DNA of 58,618 bases from Phycisphaera sp. (GTDB taxonomy: Bacteria; Planctomycetota; Phycisphaerae; Phycisphaerales; Zrk34), in the NCBI GenBank assembly GCA_016125285.1, contig WGMA01000013.1, forward strand, positions 1 to 58,618. The letters are read 5' to 3'. Numbering within the stretch: the stretch's first letter is position 1; each line of letters starts with the position of its first letter. Below are positions 33,253 to 44,007 of this stretch, piece after piece. Both the position numbers and the translations under genes were made by a program. The notes under the pieces are model-generated. The model did no database searches, had not been told where the DNA came from, and was given only the letters and a program-made list of their open reading frames with translations.

Positions 33253-34212
33253 ATGAGCGATAAGACGATTGACTGTGTCGTGTGCGGGTCGTGCGTGGTG
33301 GACATGCTGGTCAAGCCGGTGCCGCTGGAGTCGGCGATCGGCGGCGGGCGGCTGATCCACGTCGATCCCATCCAGATCTCCACCGGCGGCATCGTGTCTA
33401 ACTCCGGCATCGCGATGACGCGACTGGACATGCGCACCGCGGCGTTTACTTACGTGGGCAACGACGCGTGGGGCCCGATGCTGCGCCAGCGTTACAGCGA
33501 GGAAGGCATGGACGCCTCGCGTGTCATGACCCACCCGACCGGCGCCACAAGCACCACCGCCGTGCTGATCGATCCGTCCGGCGAACGCAGCTTCGCTCAC
33601 TGCGTCGGCGCGACGAAGCTGATGAATAAACAGCTTTACCTCGACAATCTCGACCTGTTCGCCAGGTCGCGCATGACGCTGATCGGGTACTACTCGATGA
33701 TGCCGAACCTGCAGGACGACCTGGCGGAGGTATTGGCGGCGATCCGCGGCGTGGGGTGTCAGACGGCGCTGGACGCGGCGGGAGACGGCGGAGGGATGCA
33801 GCCGCTGGATCGGATCTTGCCGCACCTGGATGTGTACTGCCCTTCGCACGGCGAGGCGGAGCACCAGACGGGTGAATCGGACCCGAAGAAGATCATCGAC
33901 GCGTTCCGCGCGTGCGGAGCGCCGGGGCTGGTCGGCGTGAAGCTCGGGTCGGACGGCGCGATGCTCAGCCCGGCGGCGGAGCGGTACATCAAGATCGACG
34001 CGATCAAGCCGCCCGGCGACGTGCTGGACACGACCGGGGCGGGCGACAGCTTCTACGCGGGGCTGCTGACGGGGCTGCTGCGCGGCATGGACGCGGCGGA
34101 GGCGGGGCGGCTGGCGGCGGCGACCGGATCCTGCTGCGTGACGGGTTTTGGTGCGACGGCGGGACTCCGCGGCTACAATGAAACCGCGCAACTGGCTGGG
34201 ATTGCGGGCTGA
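33253..34212 (+). CDS. PfkB/ribokinase family carbohydrate kinase
   Basis: The 319-aa protein has the ribokinase fold with the N-terminal CGSCVVDMLVK, a substrate loop STGGIVSNSGIAMTRL and the C-terminal PfkB signature DTTGAGDSFYAGLLTGLL, where the Asp is the catalytic base. The sugar is unknown. An AT-rich -10 (CATAAT, 33239-33244) ends 8 nt before the ATG and no ribosome binding site is seen, so the transcript may be nearly leaderless. It is divergent from the sulfatase gene; a shared role in polysaccharide use is possible but unproven. Confidence 0.88.
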   Translation: MSDKTIDCVVCGSCVVDMLVKPVPLESAIGGGRLIHVDPIQISTGGIVSNSGIAMTRLDMRTAAFTYVGNDAWGPMLRQRYSEEGMDASRVMTHPTGATSTTAVLIDPSGERSFAHCVGATKLMNKQLYLDNLDLFARSRMTLIGYYSMMPNLQDDLAEVLAAIRGVGCQTALDAAGDGGGMQPLDRILPHLDVYCPSHGEAEHQTGESDPKKIIDAFRACGAPGLVGVKLGSDGAMLSPAAERYIKIDAIKPPGDVLDTTGAGDSFYAGLLTGLLRGMDAAEAGRLAAATGSCCVTGFGATAGLRGYNETAQLAGIAG

Positions 34213-34332
34213 GCGTGCGTCGCCGTTCGACGGACCCGCCGCAATGATCTTTCGCCACGGCTGGAACCGCGGGGCCGGTCCGGGCGTCGGTAAACCCTAC
34301 AGCGCCTTGCAGCGCTACACGTTGCGCCGCCC

Positions 34333-36246
34333 ATGAAGCCCGATCCGAAGATGAGAACGTACATGTCCAATAGATCGCCGATGTTCCGGTTCGTCCATCA
34401 CGCCTGCCTCGCCGCAATGCTCGCCGCGTTGCTGCCGATCGTCGGCTGCACCAAGACCGCGGAGGTCACGCCCGCGCCGGCGCCGCCGCCGACCTTCAGC
34501 GGCCCCGATTTCCTGCGCACGACGATCGCGTCGGTCGCGACGCTCGACGGCTATCAGCCGGTGCTGGTCAGCGGGTACGGGCTGGTGGTCAATCTCGATG
34601 GCACGGGCTCGCCCGACTGTCCGCCGGCGCTGCGTGCGCTGATGCTCGACGAACTGGGCAAGCGCGGCTTCGGGCGTCACTCCACCGGCTACGAGCACCT
34701 GTCGCCGGTGCAGGTGCTGGCGTCGGATCGTACGGCGGTGGTGCGTGTGGACGGGATCATCCCGCCCGGCGCGTCGGAGGGCGACCGCTTCGACCTGCTC
34801 ATCTCGACGCTGCCGAACACGTCAACGACGAGCCTCGAGGGCGGCACGCTGTACACGATGGATTTGGCGATCGGTGGCGCGAACCTCACACCGTCGGCCG
34901 TCACGCCGATCGCGCGCGGCCGAGGGGCGGTGTTCGTCAACCCGTTCCTGATCAAGAAGGGCGACACGCCGCCGGAAGATCACAAGATGGGCCGCATCCT
35001 CGGCGGCGGCGTCATCACCGCGCCGCCCGTGATCGAGCTGATCACCAACGAGCCGAGCTACCGCCTGACGCGCCAGATCGCCGACCGCATCAACGGCCGG
35101 TTCCCGCAGTCGCCCGACGACCCGTACCCGCTGGCCGTGCCGAAGTCCGACACGCGGATCGCGCTGAATCTGCTCAAGACGTTCGAGGACAACCCGCAGC
35201 GCATGCTCGACCTGGTCAGCCACCTCTACCTCAATCCGACCGTCGGTTTCAACCGCGAGAAGGCCGCGGAGTTGATGAAGCTCGTCCAGACGCCGGGCAA
35301 CGCCATCTACGCCAACGACATGGCGTACACGTGGGAGGCGATGGGCCCGTACGTGCAGCCGGTCATCGAGGAGCTGTACGACAACGCCGATCCGGGCATC
35401 CGCGTGGCCGCGTTGCAGGCGGGGGCGCATCTGCAGGACACCAAGGCGATCGATCCGCTGATCGCGCTGGCGTCGGCCGGTGAAGGGCAGGTCAGCGAGC
35501 GTGCGACCAAGCTGCTCGGCGTGCTGCTGAAGCGCAACCCCGCGAACCCGAAGATGGTCGGGGCGATGCGTCAGCTGCTCGACAGCGACGACACGCTGGT
35601 GCGGCTCGCGGCGTACGAGTGCCTCGCGGGCGTCGACGATCCGTCGATCCGCCGCTTCGCCTTCGACGACAAGCTCGAACTGGCGCAGGTGCAGTGTCAG
35701 AAGCCGATGGTGTACGTCGCCCGGACGGGGCGGCCGCGCGTGATCGTGTTCAACGATTCGATCGGCTTCAACAAGCCGCTGATGGTTTCGATGTGGAACG
35801 ACAAGCTGATGCTCCGCGCGACCGAGAACAGCAACCTCGTCGACGTGTTCATGAAGAAGGCGGGCGGCAAGTCGATGACGGAGAAGATCCCCGACAACGT
35901 GCCGTACCTCGCGGGCGTGATGGCGTTTCATCCGACGGACGACTCCAAGACGCCCGGCTTCGACCTGACCTACTCGGAGATCGTCACGGTGCTTTATCGC
36001 CTCACGTCACAGCGCCACATCGACGCGCCGCTCGTGCTCGAAGGCAGCGACCTCGAGGCGCGCATCGCGACGATGAAGACCGCCGAGATGTTCGAGGCCG
36101 CTCGTCCGGACACCGAAGCCGGCGCGACCCGCCCCGACAGCGAAGGCGGCGCGGCCCGTCCCGACGCGGCGCCCAAGGAAGAGAAGAAGAGCAAGGGCTT
36201 CTTCAACTTCTTCGGCGGCTCGGACGACAAGAAGACCGACAAGTAG
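34333..36246 (+). CDS. FlgI-like lipoprotein with HEAT repeats
   Basis: The protein is up to 637 aa. A lipobox (LLPIVGC) follows an N-terminal hydrophobic segment. Residues about 60-270 resemble the flagellar P-ring protein FlgI (LVSGYGLVVNLDGTGSPD, then ISTLPNTSTTSLEGGTLY, then a late RLTRQIADRINGRF). Residues about 330-450 form HEAT-like alpha repeats (DPGIRVAALQAGAHL, DTLVRLAAYECLAGV). An extra domain (about 450-590) and a charged tail end it; the usual FlgI C-terminus is missing. No flagellar gene is nearby, so it is probably an envelope protein rather than a flagellar ring. ATGs at 34351 and 34363 are also possible starts; none has a good ribosome binding site. Confidence 0.75.
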   Translation: MKPDPKMRTYMSNRSPMFRFVHHACLAAMLAALLPIVGCTKTAEVTPAPAPPPTFSGPDFLRTTIASVATLDGYQPVLVSGYGLVVNLDGTGSPDCPPALRALMLDELGKRGFGRHSTGYEHLSPVQVLASDRTAVVRVDGIIPPGASEGDRFDLLISTLPNTSTTSLEGGTLYTMDLAIGGANLTPSAVTPIARGRGAVFVNPFLIKKGDTPPEDHKMGRILGGGVITAPPVIELITNEPSYRLTRQIADRINGRFPQSPDDPYPLAVPKSDTRIALNLLKTFEDNPQRMLDLVSHLYLNPTVGFNREKAAELMKLVQTPGNAIYANDMAYTWEAMGPYVQPVIEELYDNADPGIRVAALQAGAHLQDTKAIDPLIALASAGEGQVSERATKLLGVLLKRNPANPKMVGAMRQLLDSDDTLVRLAAYECLAGVDDPSIRRFAFDDKLELAQVQCQKPMVYVARTGRPRVIVFNDSIGFNKPLMVSMWNDKLMLRATENSNLVDVFMKKAGGKSMTEKIPDNVPYLAGVMAFHPTDDSKTPGFDLTYSEIVTVLYRLTSQRHIDAPLVLEGSDLEARIATMKTAEMFEAARPDTEAGATRPDSEGGAARPDAAPKEEKKSKGFFNFFGGSDDKKTDK

Positions 36247-36278
36247 CGGGGCGGTTCCGTCGCGTGTCGAAGCCGCGT

Positions 36279-38648
36279 TCAGGGCTTCGCGGCGATCACC
36301 GGGACCGATCCGAACTGCCGGCCCTCCGCATCAATCAATCGCACGACGTCGCGCAGCGGCTCGATGTCTGCGTCGTCCGCCGCGATCACAAGCTCGACTT
36401 GTTGCGGCTTGTCGAGCGAGATCGGGGCGGTCGACACGCCGGTGTCGGCGTCGCCGATCCGGATGACGAGCGATCCCGATGTGTCGCGGCTGTCGTAGCG
36501 GGCGGGGCGATCGAGCGGGCCGATCGTGACCGCGGCCAACTGTTTTGACATCTTCGGTAGACGCAGGATCAGCCGTCGCGCCGCCGCGGGCTTTGTCGTG
36601 TTCGCGCCGTCGGTCGACGTCCACACCGCCTGCCAGGTCAGCACCGGGTCGGGGTCCGCCGGGCGTCGTCGCAACTCGTAGTTCTGGTACGCGGCGACCG
36701 GTTTCAAGTCGCGCAGGATGTAGCGACCGATCTCGGTGTCTTCGGCGTTGACGTCGGGCCAGCGGCTGATCTGCCCGTTGTCGACATACGCGAGCAGGCG
36801 GTCCGCGGCGTTCCACTCCGAGACGATCTGGCGTTGCTCGTCGGGCGTGATCCACCGCCAGAACACGCCGCCGAAGTGTCGATCGCCGAAGACGGGCCGC
36901 GGCGCTTTGACGCCGGACCAGTAGCGGATGCTCGGTTGTCCGGGCACGCCAGCCAGAACGCTGGAGTGTTCGCGGAGGTTGTAGACGAGCCACTGCGTCG
37001 CGGCGACACGCGACTCCGGCAGGCGCATCGGGCCTGAGCCGGGCAGCGCGACGGGGTACGACGCGGCGTATTGCGAAGCCTTGTCGCGTGTGAAGTCGAC
37101 GACGAGCAGGCCGGTCGTGAGCACCAGCAGCAGCGGGATCGCGTAGCGGGCGGGTGTCGAACCGGGTCGGGCGGCGATCATCACGCGGCAGGCGTCGTGC
37201 AGCAGCACGGCGGCGATGACGATGAACAGCAGCGTGGAGAAATACGTCTGTGCGCCGGCGACGGGGTAGAGGTACAGCGTGTTGAAGATCGCCATCGCGG
37301 CGAGGAACACGCGGGCGGGAACGGCGGACCATGTCGGCGGCGGGACGTCGATGGTCTCGTCGGAGTCGTGGTGTTCGGCGGTGTCGCTCGGCGTGCCGGC
37401 GCGGCCGGTCATCGTGGGCGAGAGCAAAAGCCAGCTCAGCGGCCCGATGCACAACGACAGCATCAGCAACCCGCCCGGCGGATAGGCGTCCATGCGCCAG
37501 AACCACCGAAACGCCTCGGGCAGCCGCCACCACTGAATCAGCGGCCAGCAGACGTAGATCGCGACCATCGTCACCAGCGCCAGACGAACGATCTGCAGCA
37601 GCCAGAGCCCCGCGCGTCGTTCAAGCGCGCCCTTGTGTCCCGCGATCCAAAGCCCGCCGGAGACCAGGCCCGCGGCGACCGGGACGATCACGCTGGCCTG
37701 TTCCGCGGCGGGGGGCAGCCAGAACCAACTCGCGACCATGCGCTGCGGCGCGATGACGTTGAGCAGCGGCCCGACCGGGCTGACGCCGAACCAGAACCAC
37801 GCGGTCAGCAGGATCGCTGCGATCGCCGCAAGGAACGCGCCGATCCCGGTCGTCAATATCCGCAAGGCTGTGGCGTCACCGGCCGCCGCACGCCAGGTCG
37901 ACACGCCCAGCAGCAGCACGCCGCCCATGGTGGCGACCGTCAGCGGCAGGTGCATCGTGAGGTGCGGTCGCATCAGCACCACCGGCAGCGCTGCGCCAAA
38001 CGCAGTTGTCAGCAGCAGTAACGTCGATCGGGCCCGCCCCGCACGCATCATCGCGGCGAACGTCAAGCCCAGCGCGAGGATTACAAACACGCCGGAGTTG
38101 ATCTTGCACATGACCAGGATCGCTGCGCACAAACCCGCCCACCCCGTCGCGGATCGGGCGCGACCGCCGACGGCGATGAGCATCACGGCGATGGTGAGAA
38201 AGACGAACCCCTGGACGTGGCCGGGCTCGTGCACAGAGCACTCCAGTTGGACAAAACACAGCAGCGTCGCGCCGAGCGCGATCGTCATCCGATCGGTCAG
38301 CCGAAACACGCCCCAGCCGAGCAGGCCCGCAGTGATCACCCACTGAAAGATCGTCAGCCAGCGAAGGCCGGCGTGCGTGACAGGCATGCCCAGCGCGTGA
38401 CAGGATCCCTCCCAGATGAACAGCATCGGCCCGTAGAGCAGTCGCATCGGTCCGGCGTACAGGTCTTCGCCGTGCAGCGTCGCGTCGAGCATCTCCAACT
38501 GGTGGCCTTCGTCGTCGTAACCGTTGAACGTGGAGAACGCTTCGTAGTACGCGCCGGGCAGGCACGCCAGCGTCACGACGACCAGCACGACGCCCGCCGC
38601 GAGCGGGCGTTTGAGCGATGCGTGAGCCGGCATGAGAAGTTGATTCAT
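36279..38648 (-). CDS. Large polytopic membrane protein, GT-C glycosyltransferase-like
   Basis: The 789-aa protein has about 12 hydrophobic helices in residues 10-540 and a soluble C-terminal domain of about 200 residues. After the first helix comes an acidic loop (FSTFNGYDDEGHQLE), which recalls the D-D/D-E motif of lipid-linked GT-C glycosyltransferases (PMT/ArnT/GT39 type). That is a weak pattern match. The C-terminal domain is beta-rich (RLILRLPKMSKQLAAVTIG). ATG 38648 is the first codon giving a normal membrane N-terminus. Confidence 0.6.
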   Translation of the reverse strand: MNQLLMPAHASLKRPLAAGVVLVVVTLACLPGAYYEAFSTFNGYDDEGHQLEMLDATLHGEDLYAGPMRLLYGPMLFIWEGSCHALGMPVTHAGLRWLTIFQWVITAGLLGWGVFRLTDRMTIALGATLLCFVQLECSVHEPGHVQGFVFLTIAVMLIAVGGRARSATGWAGLCAAILVMCKINSGVFVILALGLTFAAMMRAGRARSTLLLLTTAFGAALPVVLMRPHLTMHLPLTVATMGGVLLLGVSTWRAAAGDATALRILTTGIGAFLAAIAAILLTAWFWFGVSPVGPLLNVIAPQRMVASWFWLPPAAEQASVIVPVAAGLVSGGLWIAGHKGALERRAGLWLLQIVRLALVTMVAIYVCWPLIQWWRLPEAFRWFWRMDAYPPGGLLMLSLCIGPLSWLLLSPTMTGRAGTPSDTAEHHDSDETIDVPPPTWSAVPARVFLAAMAIFNTLYLYPVAGAQTYFSTLLFIVIAAVLLHDACRVMIAARPGSTPARYAIPLLLVLTTGLLVVDFTRDKASQYAASYPVALPGSGPMRLPESRVAATQWLVYNLREHSSVLAGVPGQPSIRYWSGVKAPRPVFGDRHFGGVFWRWITPDEQRQIVSEWNAADRLLAYVDNGQISRWPDVNAEDTEIGRYILRDLKPVAAYQNYELRRRPADPDPVLTWQAVWTSTDGANTTKPAAARRLILRLPKMSKQLAAVTIGPLDRPARYDSRDTSGSLVIRIGDADTGVSTAPISLDKPQQVELVIAADDADIEPLRDVVRLIDAEGRQFGSVPVIAAKP

Positions 38649-39027
38649 ATCGTGACCCAGGTGCGGGACTTGACGACATTGAGCGTGGTATACGATCACG
38701 CAGCCCGCATGGTCGATGCTCCGGCCATAATAGCGATATTCGGCGCGTCGGCTGCTTCGGCATCACGAGATGTTTATGCGATCGCGGTTCGGCGTAGTAC
38801 AATGTTGGGCGTCGCGGAATCGTCGACCGTCAACCAAGGCGGTGGGGGCACGCAAGTGTCGCCACCACAACCGACAACCACAAAAAAGTGTTTGCCTGTG
38901 ACCTGTAAACTGGTGATAATCCGCCCCGCTGGCCGATAGCGGTTGATACGGCTAGGTTTGCGATCAGCGGGGACGCGACGCTCCACGGAAGGAGCCACGC
39001 CGCACGACAGGAGGTCGGCACACGCCC
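38649..39027. other. Divergent intergenic region before smc
   Basis: No gene is supported in these 379 nt. It holds the smc promoter (38892-38920), a small hairpin (GCTCC-acggaa-GGAGC, 38980-38995), an isolated TACAAT (38798-38803) without a clear -35, and a minus-strand GTATACC near 38688 that may serve the membrane-protein gene. Confidence 0.45.
38892..38920 (+). promoter_or_regulatory. Promoter of smc
   Basis: TTGCCT (38892-38897) and GATAAT (38915-38920) are separated by 17 bp. The leader to the smc ATG is about 100 nt. Confidence 0.65.
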
Positions 39028-42000
39028 ATGCGTCTATCCAAGCTCACTTTATCTGGATTTAAGTCGTTCGCGGACAAGACCGAGGTGGCCTTTCCGGCGC
39101 CGATGGTCGGCATTGTCGGTCCCAACGGCTGCGGCAAGTCCAACGTCGTCGACGCCATCAAGTGGGTCCTCGGCGAACAGTCCGCCAAGTCGCTCCGCGG
39201 CGGGGCCATGCTCGACGTGATCTTCAACGGCTCGTCGACCCGCAAGCCCGCGGGCCTGGCGTCCGTGACGCTGCACTTCGAGAACCCCAAGACGTCGGAC
39301 GGCTCGCGCAAGCTGCCCGTCGACGCCGACGAGGTCGCGGTCACCCGCCGCCTGTTCCGCGACGGCACCAGCGAATACCTGATCAACCAGGCCAAGGCCC
39401 GCCTCCGCGACATCCGCTCGCTGTTCTTCGACACCGGCATCGGCACCAACGCGTACTGCATCATCGAGCAGGGCAAGGTCGACGCGATGCTCGTGTCGAA
39501 CCCGCAGGAACGCCGCGTCATCTTCGAAGAGGCGGCCGGCATCGCGAAGTTCAAGCAGCAGAAGAAGGAATCGCTGCGCAAGCTCGACCGGACCGAGCAG
39601 AACCTGCTCCGCTGCCGCGACAAGCTGGAGAGCGTCCAGCGTCGCCTCCGCAGCGTCAAGATCCAGGCGACCCGCGCCCGCAATTTCCAGGAATACTCCG
39701 GCCGGCTGCGTGAACTGCGACTGGAGTACTCGCTGGCCGAGTATCACAAGCTGCACGTCGAGCTCGAAGCCGTGGCGATCAAGCTCGACGAGGCGGAGAC
39801 CAACCGCCGCCGGGCCGTGGCGCAGCTCACCGCGGCTGAAGATCAGCGCAACGCCGCTGAGCAGGAACGCCAGCGGCTGCTCGGTGAGCAGCGTCAGATC
39901 GAACAGACGAAGATGGAGCTGTCGAATCAGCGCGACCAGGCCGCGCAACGGCGCCAGTTCGCCGAGACGACGCTCAAGGACATCGACGAGCAGATCACCA
40001 GCGAGCTCGAGCAGCAGGAGGACCTGCGCGGTCGCGTCGAGTGGCTTGAGGCGCAGGTCACCGAGCACGAGGCGATCGTCGACGAGCTCAAGAAGCGTGC
40101 CGAGTCGATGCAGGATTCGATCCGCCAGGCGCAGGAAGACCACCGCCAGCGGCAGCACGACCTCAACGACGCGCAGGCGCAGCTCGAGGACGAGAAGGCC
40201 GGCATCGTGTCGCTGCTGCACCGCACGACCGATCTGCACAACCAGATCTCGTCGCTGACACAGCAGGAGCAGAACCTGCTCGGTCACCGCGAGCGACTCA
40301 GCAGCAAGGCCGACGAACTGTCCGGCGAACTGTCGGGACTGCTCACGCAGCGCGATGACTCGCAGAAGCGGCTCGACGAAGCGGTCAAGCTCATCACGAC
40401 CGAGAAGGCCCGCCTCGAAGAGCAGCGTGACGCCGCCGCGGACCTGTCCGACGCGCAGCGCCGCATCACCGAGCGCCTCGCCACCGCGAAGGAAAAACGT
40501 TCGGCGCTCGACAGCCGCCGGTCGACGCTGCAGGAGCTCGAAGACTCGCAGACCGGCGTCGACGAGGCGGTGAAGACCGTGCTCGCCCGCCGCGCATCCG
40601 GAGACGAATTCGCCTACGTCACCGGCCTGCTCGCGGAGATGATCGACGCGGATGTCGAGCACGCGGCGCTGGTCGAAGCCGCGCTCGGCCCGGCCGCGCA
40701 GTCGCTGGTCGTCGATAAGCTCGTCGACCTGCACGAGCACGCCGACGAGGTCGCGAGCCTCGGCGGGCGTGTCACGTTCCTCGCCGTCGACCAGACCCCG
40801 CCGATCCGCCAGGACGCCGACCCGCGCATCGCCGCGCTGCCGCGTGTGATCGACCTCGTGCGCTTCGACGCGACGATCGGCCGCATCATGTGGCGCCTGC
40901 TCGGCAACACGATCGTCGTCGACAACCTCGCCGCCGCCGGTGAGCTGCGTCGCACGCTGCCCGACGGTTACCGCTTCATCACGACCGACGGCCGCGTGCT
41001 CGAAGCCGACGGCCGCGTCATCGCCGGCCCGCCCAGCGAGGCGTCGGGCAACGGCCTGATCAGCCGTCGGTCGGAGCTGGCCGACCTTGAAGTCAAGCTC
41101 ACCGATCTCGACGACGCGATCACCGCCGACCAGACCCACCTCGCGCAGCTGTCCGACCGCGCCGCTCACATCGAGCGCGTGCAGCAGGAACTGCGTCAGG
41201 CGATCTACGAGGCGTCAACGATGCAGGTCGAGCTGAACAGCAAGATCGAGCAGCTCGGCGACCGCATCCACCGCATCGAGACCGAGCAACCGGTGATCGC
41301 GCAGGAGGTCGAGCAGGTGCACGCGCAGCTCCGCAGCGCCGCCCAGCAGCGCGAGCAGCGTAAGCGTGACGCCGCGGCGCTCGAGCAGCAGCAGGCCGAG
41401 TCGAAGACCCGCGCCGAGCAGCTCGAGCAGAAGATCACGGACCTGAAGGTCGCCGCGGAGGAGTCCGCCGAGGCCGTCACCGCCGCGCGCATCGAGGCGT
41501 CGAAGATCACCGAGCAGCTGGCGTCCGCCGCGAAGCAGCACCGCCAGCTCGAGCTCGCCCGCACCGACGCCCAGCGGCAGGTGCAGGCGATCGACCAGCG
41601 TGTCGAGTCGCAGCGGGCCCGCATCGCCGATCTGCAGAAGACGCGCGAGCAGGCCGAGGCGCAGATCAACCAGTCCGAGTACCGCATCGCCGAGCTCGCC
41701 CAGCGGCTCACCGGGTTCACCGAGCGGCTCGAAGCGCTCGCGACCTCCGTCGGCAAGCTCAACGAGGCCGTCCGCGAGAACCGCCAGACCGCCGAGGCGC
41801 TCGACCAGGAGCTGCATCGCTACGAGGTCGCCCGCCGCGAACTCGAGGTCCGCACCGACGCCGTCAGCGAGCGCGCCGCCGAGCAACTCAACCTCAACAT
41901 CGCCCAGGCCTACGACGACTACCAGGCGCAGGACATCGACTGGGACGCGGTCGAGACCGAGATCGCCGAGCTCAAGCAGAAGCTCGAACGCCTCGGCAAC

Positions 42001-42747
42001 GTCAACCTCGACGCGATCAACGAGCTCGACGAGCTCGAGCAGCGTGAGACCGGCCTCGCCGAGCAGATCAACGACGTCGAGACCGCACGCGAGGAGCTCA
42101 AGACGCTCATCGGCCGCCTCGACGACGAGTCGCGCACGCGGTTTCAGGAGGCGTTCGAAACGATCCGCGAGAACTTCGCCGGGCCGAGCGGGCTGTTCCG
42201 CAAGCTGTTCGGCGGCGGCCGCGCCGACGTCATGCTCACGCCCGATGAGAACGGCGACGTCGACTGGCTCGAGTCCGGCATCGACATCATCGCCAAGCCG
42301 CCGGGCAAGGAGCCGCAGTCCATCCGCCTGCTGTCGGGCGGCGAACGCACCATGGTCGCCGTCGCGCTGCTGCTGTCGATCTTCCGCTCGAAGCCCAGCC
42401 CGTTCTGCGTGCTGGACGAAGTCGATGCCGCGCTCGACGAGGCGAACGTCGAGCGCTTCAGCAACGTGATCCGCTCGTTCCTCGACACGTCGCACTTCAT
42501 CGTCATCACGCACCACAAGCGCACGATGCAGGCCGCGGACCTGCTCTACGGCGTGACCATGCCGATCCGCGGCGTGTCCAAGCCCGTCACCGTCAAGTTC
42601 GACCAGGTCGGCGCCTCCGGCAACCTCGACTCCGAAGCCATGGCCCGCGCCCAGGCCCAGGTCGGCCTCGACACCGGCCGCAAGGACGATGACACCTCCG
42701 CGCCCCACACCAACCGCATCCAGGAACACGCCGACGCGAAGACGTGA
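39028..42747 (+). CDS. smc: Chromosome segregation protein SMC
   Basis: The 1239-aa protein has the whole SMC layout: N-terminal ATPase half with Walker [10 protein letters not shown] (31-39) and the Q-loop, long coiled coils rich in Q/E/R, a central hinge (about residues 520-680, with [12 protein letters not shown] and [10 protein letters not shown]), a second coil, and a C-terminal half with the signature [15 protein letters not shown] and Walker [13 protein letters not shown]. It compacts and segregates chromosomes, normally with ScpA and ScpB, whose genes are not here. AGGAGG precedes the ATG. Confidence 0.97.
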   Translation: MRLSKLTLSGFKSFADKTEVAFPAPMVGIVGPNGCGKSNVVDAIKWVLGEQSAKSLRGGAMLDVIFNGSSTRKPAGLASVTLHFENPKTSDGSRKLPVDADEVAVTRRLFRDGTSEYLINQAKARLRDIRSLFFDTGIGTNAYCIIEQGKVDAMLVSNPQERRVIFEEAAGIAKFKQQKKESLRKLDRTEQNLLRCRDKLESVQRRLRSVKIQATRARNFQEYSGRLRELRLEYSLAEYHKLHVELEAVAIKLDEAETNRRRAVAQLTAAEDQRNAAEQERQRLLGEQRQIEQTKMELSNQRDQAAQRRQFAETTLKDIDEQITSELEQQEDLRGRVEWLEAQVTEHEAIVDELKKRAESMQDSIRQAQEDHRQRQHDLNDAQAQLEDEKAGIVSLLHRTTDLHNQISSLTQQEQNLLGHRERLSSKADELSGELSGLLTQRDDSQKRLDEAVKLITTEKARLEEQRDAAADLSDAQRRITERLATAKEKRSALDSRRSTLQELEDSQTGVDEAVKTVLARRASGDEFAYVTGLLAEMIDADVEHAALVEAALGPAAQSLVVDKLVDLHEHADEVASLGGRVTFLAVDQTPPIRQDADPRIAALPRVIDLVRFDATIGRIMWRLLGNTIVVDNLAAAGELRRTLPDGYRFITTDGRVLEADGRVIAGPPSEASGNGLISRRSELADLEVKLTDLDDAITADQTHLAQLSDRAAHIERVQQELRQAIYEASTMQVELNSKIEQLGDRIHRIETEQPVIAQEVEQVHAQLRSAAQQREQRKRDAAALEQQQAESKTRAEQLEQKITDLKVAAEESAEAVTAARIEASKITEQLASAAKQHRQLELARTDAQRQVQAIDQRVESQRARIADLQKTREQAEAQINQSEYRIAELAQRLTGFTERLEALATSVGKLNEAVRENRQTAEALDQELHRYEVARRELEVRTDAVSERAAEQLNLNIAQAYDDYQAQDIDWDAVETEIAELKQKLERLGNVNLDAINELDELEQRETGLAEQINDVETAREELKTLIGRLDDESRTRFQEAFETIRENFAGPSGLFRKLFGGGRADVMLTPDENGDVDWLESGIDIIAKPPGKEPQSIRLLSGGERTMVAVALLLSIFRSKPSPFCVLDEVDAALDEANVERFSNVIRSFLDTSHFIVITHHKRTMQAADLLYGVTMPIRGVSKPVTVKFDQVGASGNLDSEAMARAQAQVGLDTGRKDDDTSAPHTNRIQEHADAKT

Positions 42748-42773
42748 TCGGCGGGACAACTCATTCAACAACT

Positions 42774-42804
42774 AAAGCCCGGGGACGGTGTTCCCCGGGC
42801 TTTT
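42774..42804 (+). terminator. Intrinsic terminator of smc
   Basis: A 12-bp stem (AAAGCCCGGGGA 42774-42785 with its complement 42792-42803) has a 6-nt loop and ends in TTTT. Confidence 0.85.
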
Positions 42805-42814
42805 CTCATGGTTG

Positions 42815-42820
42815 TATAAT
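42815..42820 (+). promoter_or_regulatory. -10 element upstream of the TPR gene
   Basis: A consensus TATAAT lies 35 nt before the TPR-protein ATG and directly after the smc terminator. TTCCCC at 42791-42796 is a poor -35 with an 18-bp spacer. Confidence 0.45.
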
Positions 42821-42855
42821 CCCGGTCGACGCCGTTCCATACCGGGGCCCACACG

Positions 42856-44004
42856 ATGCCGGAGTTTCTGATCACGTCGACCGACCGCGATGGTTGTCGC
42901 ATCACCGACATCTGTGAAGCAGATTGGGCGCACGACGCCGCCGCAATGCTTGAAGCAGCGGGCCATACCGACATCGACCTTCTGACGGAGGACACGATGG
43001 CGGCATCGAACAGCGCAAACTATTTGTCTCAGCAAATGAAGAGGCTCGGCGGACGCGTCACGCCGAGTGATCTTGCGCTTCTATACGGCAAATCCGAGTT
43101 GAAACGGGACCTCTGGCTGACACGCCTGATCGTCAAGTCGTTTTGGTACGTTTACGCAGTTGCAATTCCACTGCTCGTGTTGAACCACCTGAGGGACCAT
43201 CCGTGGTACTGGGCAACGGCAATACTCGTTATTGCGATGCTCGGCGTTCCGGTTTGGGCATTTCTCACGTTGCGCACCGGTTCGAGAGTCGAACTGACTC
43301 GACTTGCGCGTGCGATCGTTTGGCGTCGTCCCGATGAGGCATCCGCAGGACTCGAACGGTTACGCCATCTCATTTCGGAGGAAAGAGCCACGTTCTACGC
43401 TGCACGCATCGCCGCACTCCGTGGCGAAATCGATCGTGGGGTCAGGATTCTTGCGCCGCTCGCGAACGACCCCCACGTGCCCGATTGGCATTATTTCAAC
43501 ATGTTGTCCATGGTTTATCTTGATGCGAGCGAATGGCAGCACGGAATCGAGACGGGTGATCAAGCGGTTGCACTGGCCCCGCGCAACGCGGCCACGATTC
43601 TGGGGCAAGCCAATCTTCTGCTCCTGCACAGTCGCGATGTTGAGCGAGCCAAGGCGATGTTCGAACAGGCGATACATTTGCACATGCATCCGTTGTCAAA
43701 ACCTTACGTTACTTATGGACGCGCATTGGTTGCTCTCAGGTCTGGCGATCCACGAGCAGCGATCGACGCATGTAACGATGCGCTGGAACAATTCCGGTCT
43801 CTGCCCCAGATAAAGGATGGCGCAGATGAGTTGATGGATGCCGTGGTCCACGGCGTGCTCTGCGTTGCAAACGCAAACATCAACAACATCGATGAGGCAC
43901 GACGCTGCTTTGAAGTTGCGTTGCCGCTGCTGGAGGCCCGTGGAAGGAGCCCCATCTACGACGAAATGAAAGCGTCATTGGCGCGGTCTGCGCCCGCGAG
44001 TTGA
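42856..44004 (+). CDS. Membrane protein with TPR-like repeats
   Basis: The 382-aa protein has a small N-terminal domain (1-48) with W-A-H-D-A-A-A-M-L-E-A-A-G-H-T-D-I-D-L-L-T-E-D, a soluble module that I associate with planctomycete membrane proteins. Two transmembrane helices (about 91-110 and 118-138) and a helical TPR-like region (about 150-370) follow. Function unknown; TPRs suggest protein binding on the cytoplasmic side. Base use is clearly less GC-rich than in smc or purC. No good ribosome binding site precedes the ATG. Confidence 0.65.
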   Translation: MPEFLITSTDRDGCRITDICEADWAHDAAAMLEAAGHTDIDLLTEDTMAASNSANYLSQQMKRLGGRVTPSDLALLYGKSELKRDLWLTRLIVKSFWYVYAVAIPLLVLNHLRDHPWYWATAILVIAMLGVPVWAFLTLRTGSRVELTRLARAIVWRRPDEASAGLERLRHLISEERATFYAARIAALRGEIDRGVRILAPLANDPHVPDWHYFNMLSMVYLDASEWQHGIETGDQAVALAPRNAATILGQANLLLLHSRDVERAKAMFEQAIHLHMHPLSKPYVTYGRALVALRSGDPRAAIDACNDALEQFRSLPQIKDGADELMDAVVHGVLCVANANINNIDEARRCFEVALPLLEARGRSPIYDEMKASLARSAPAS

Positions 44005-44007
44005 TCT

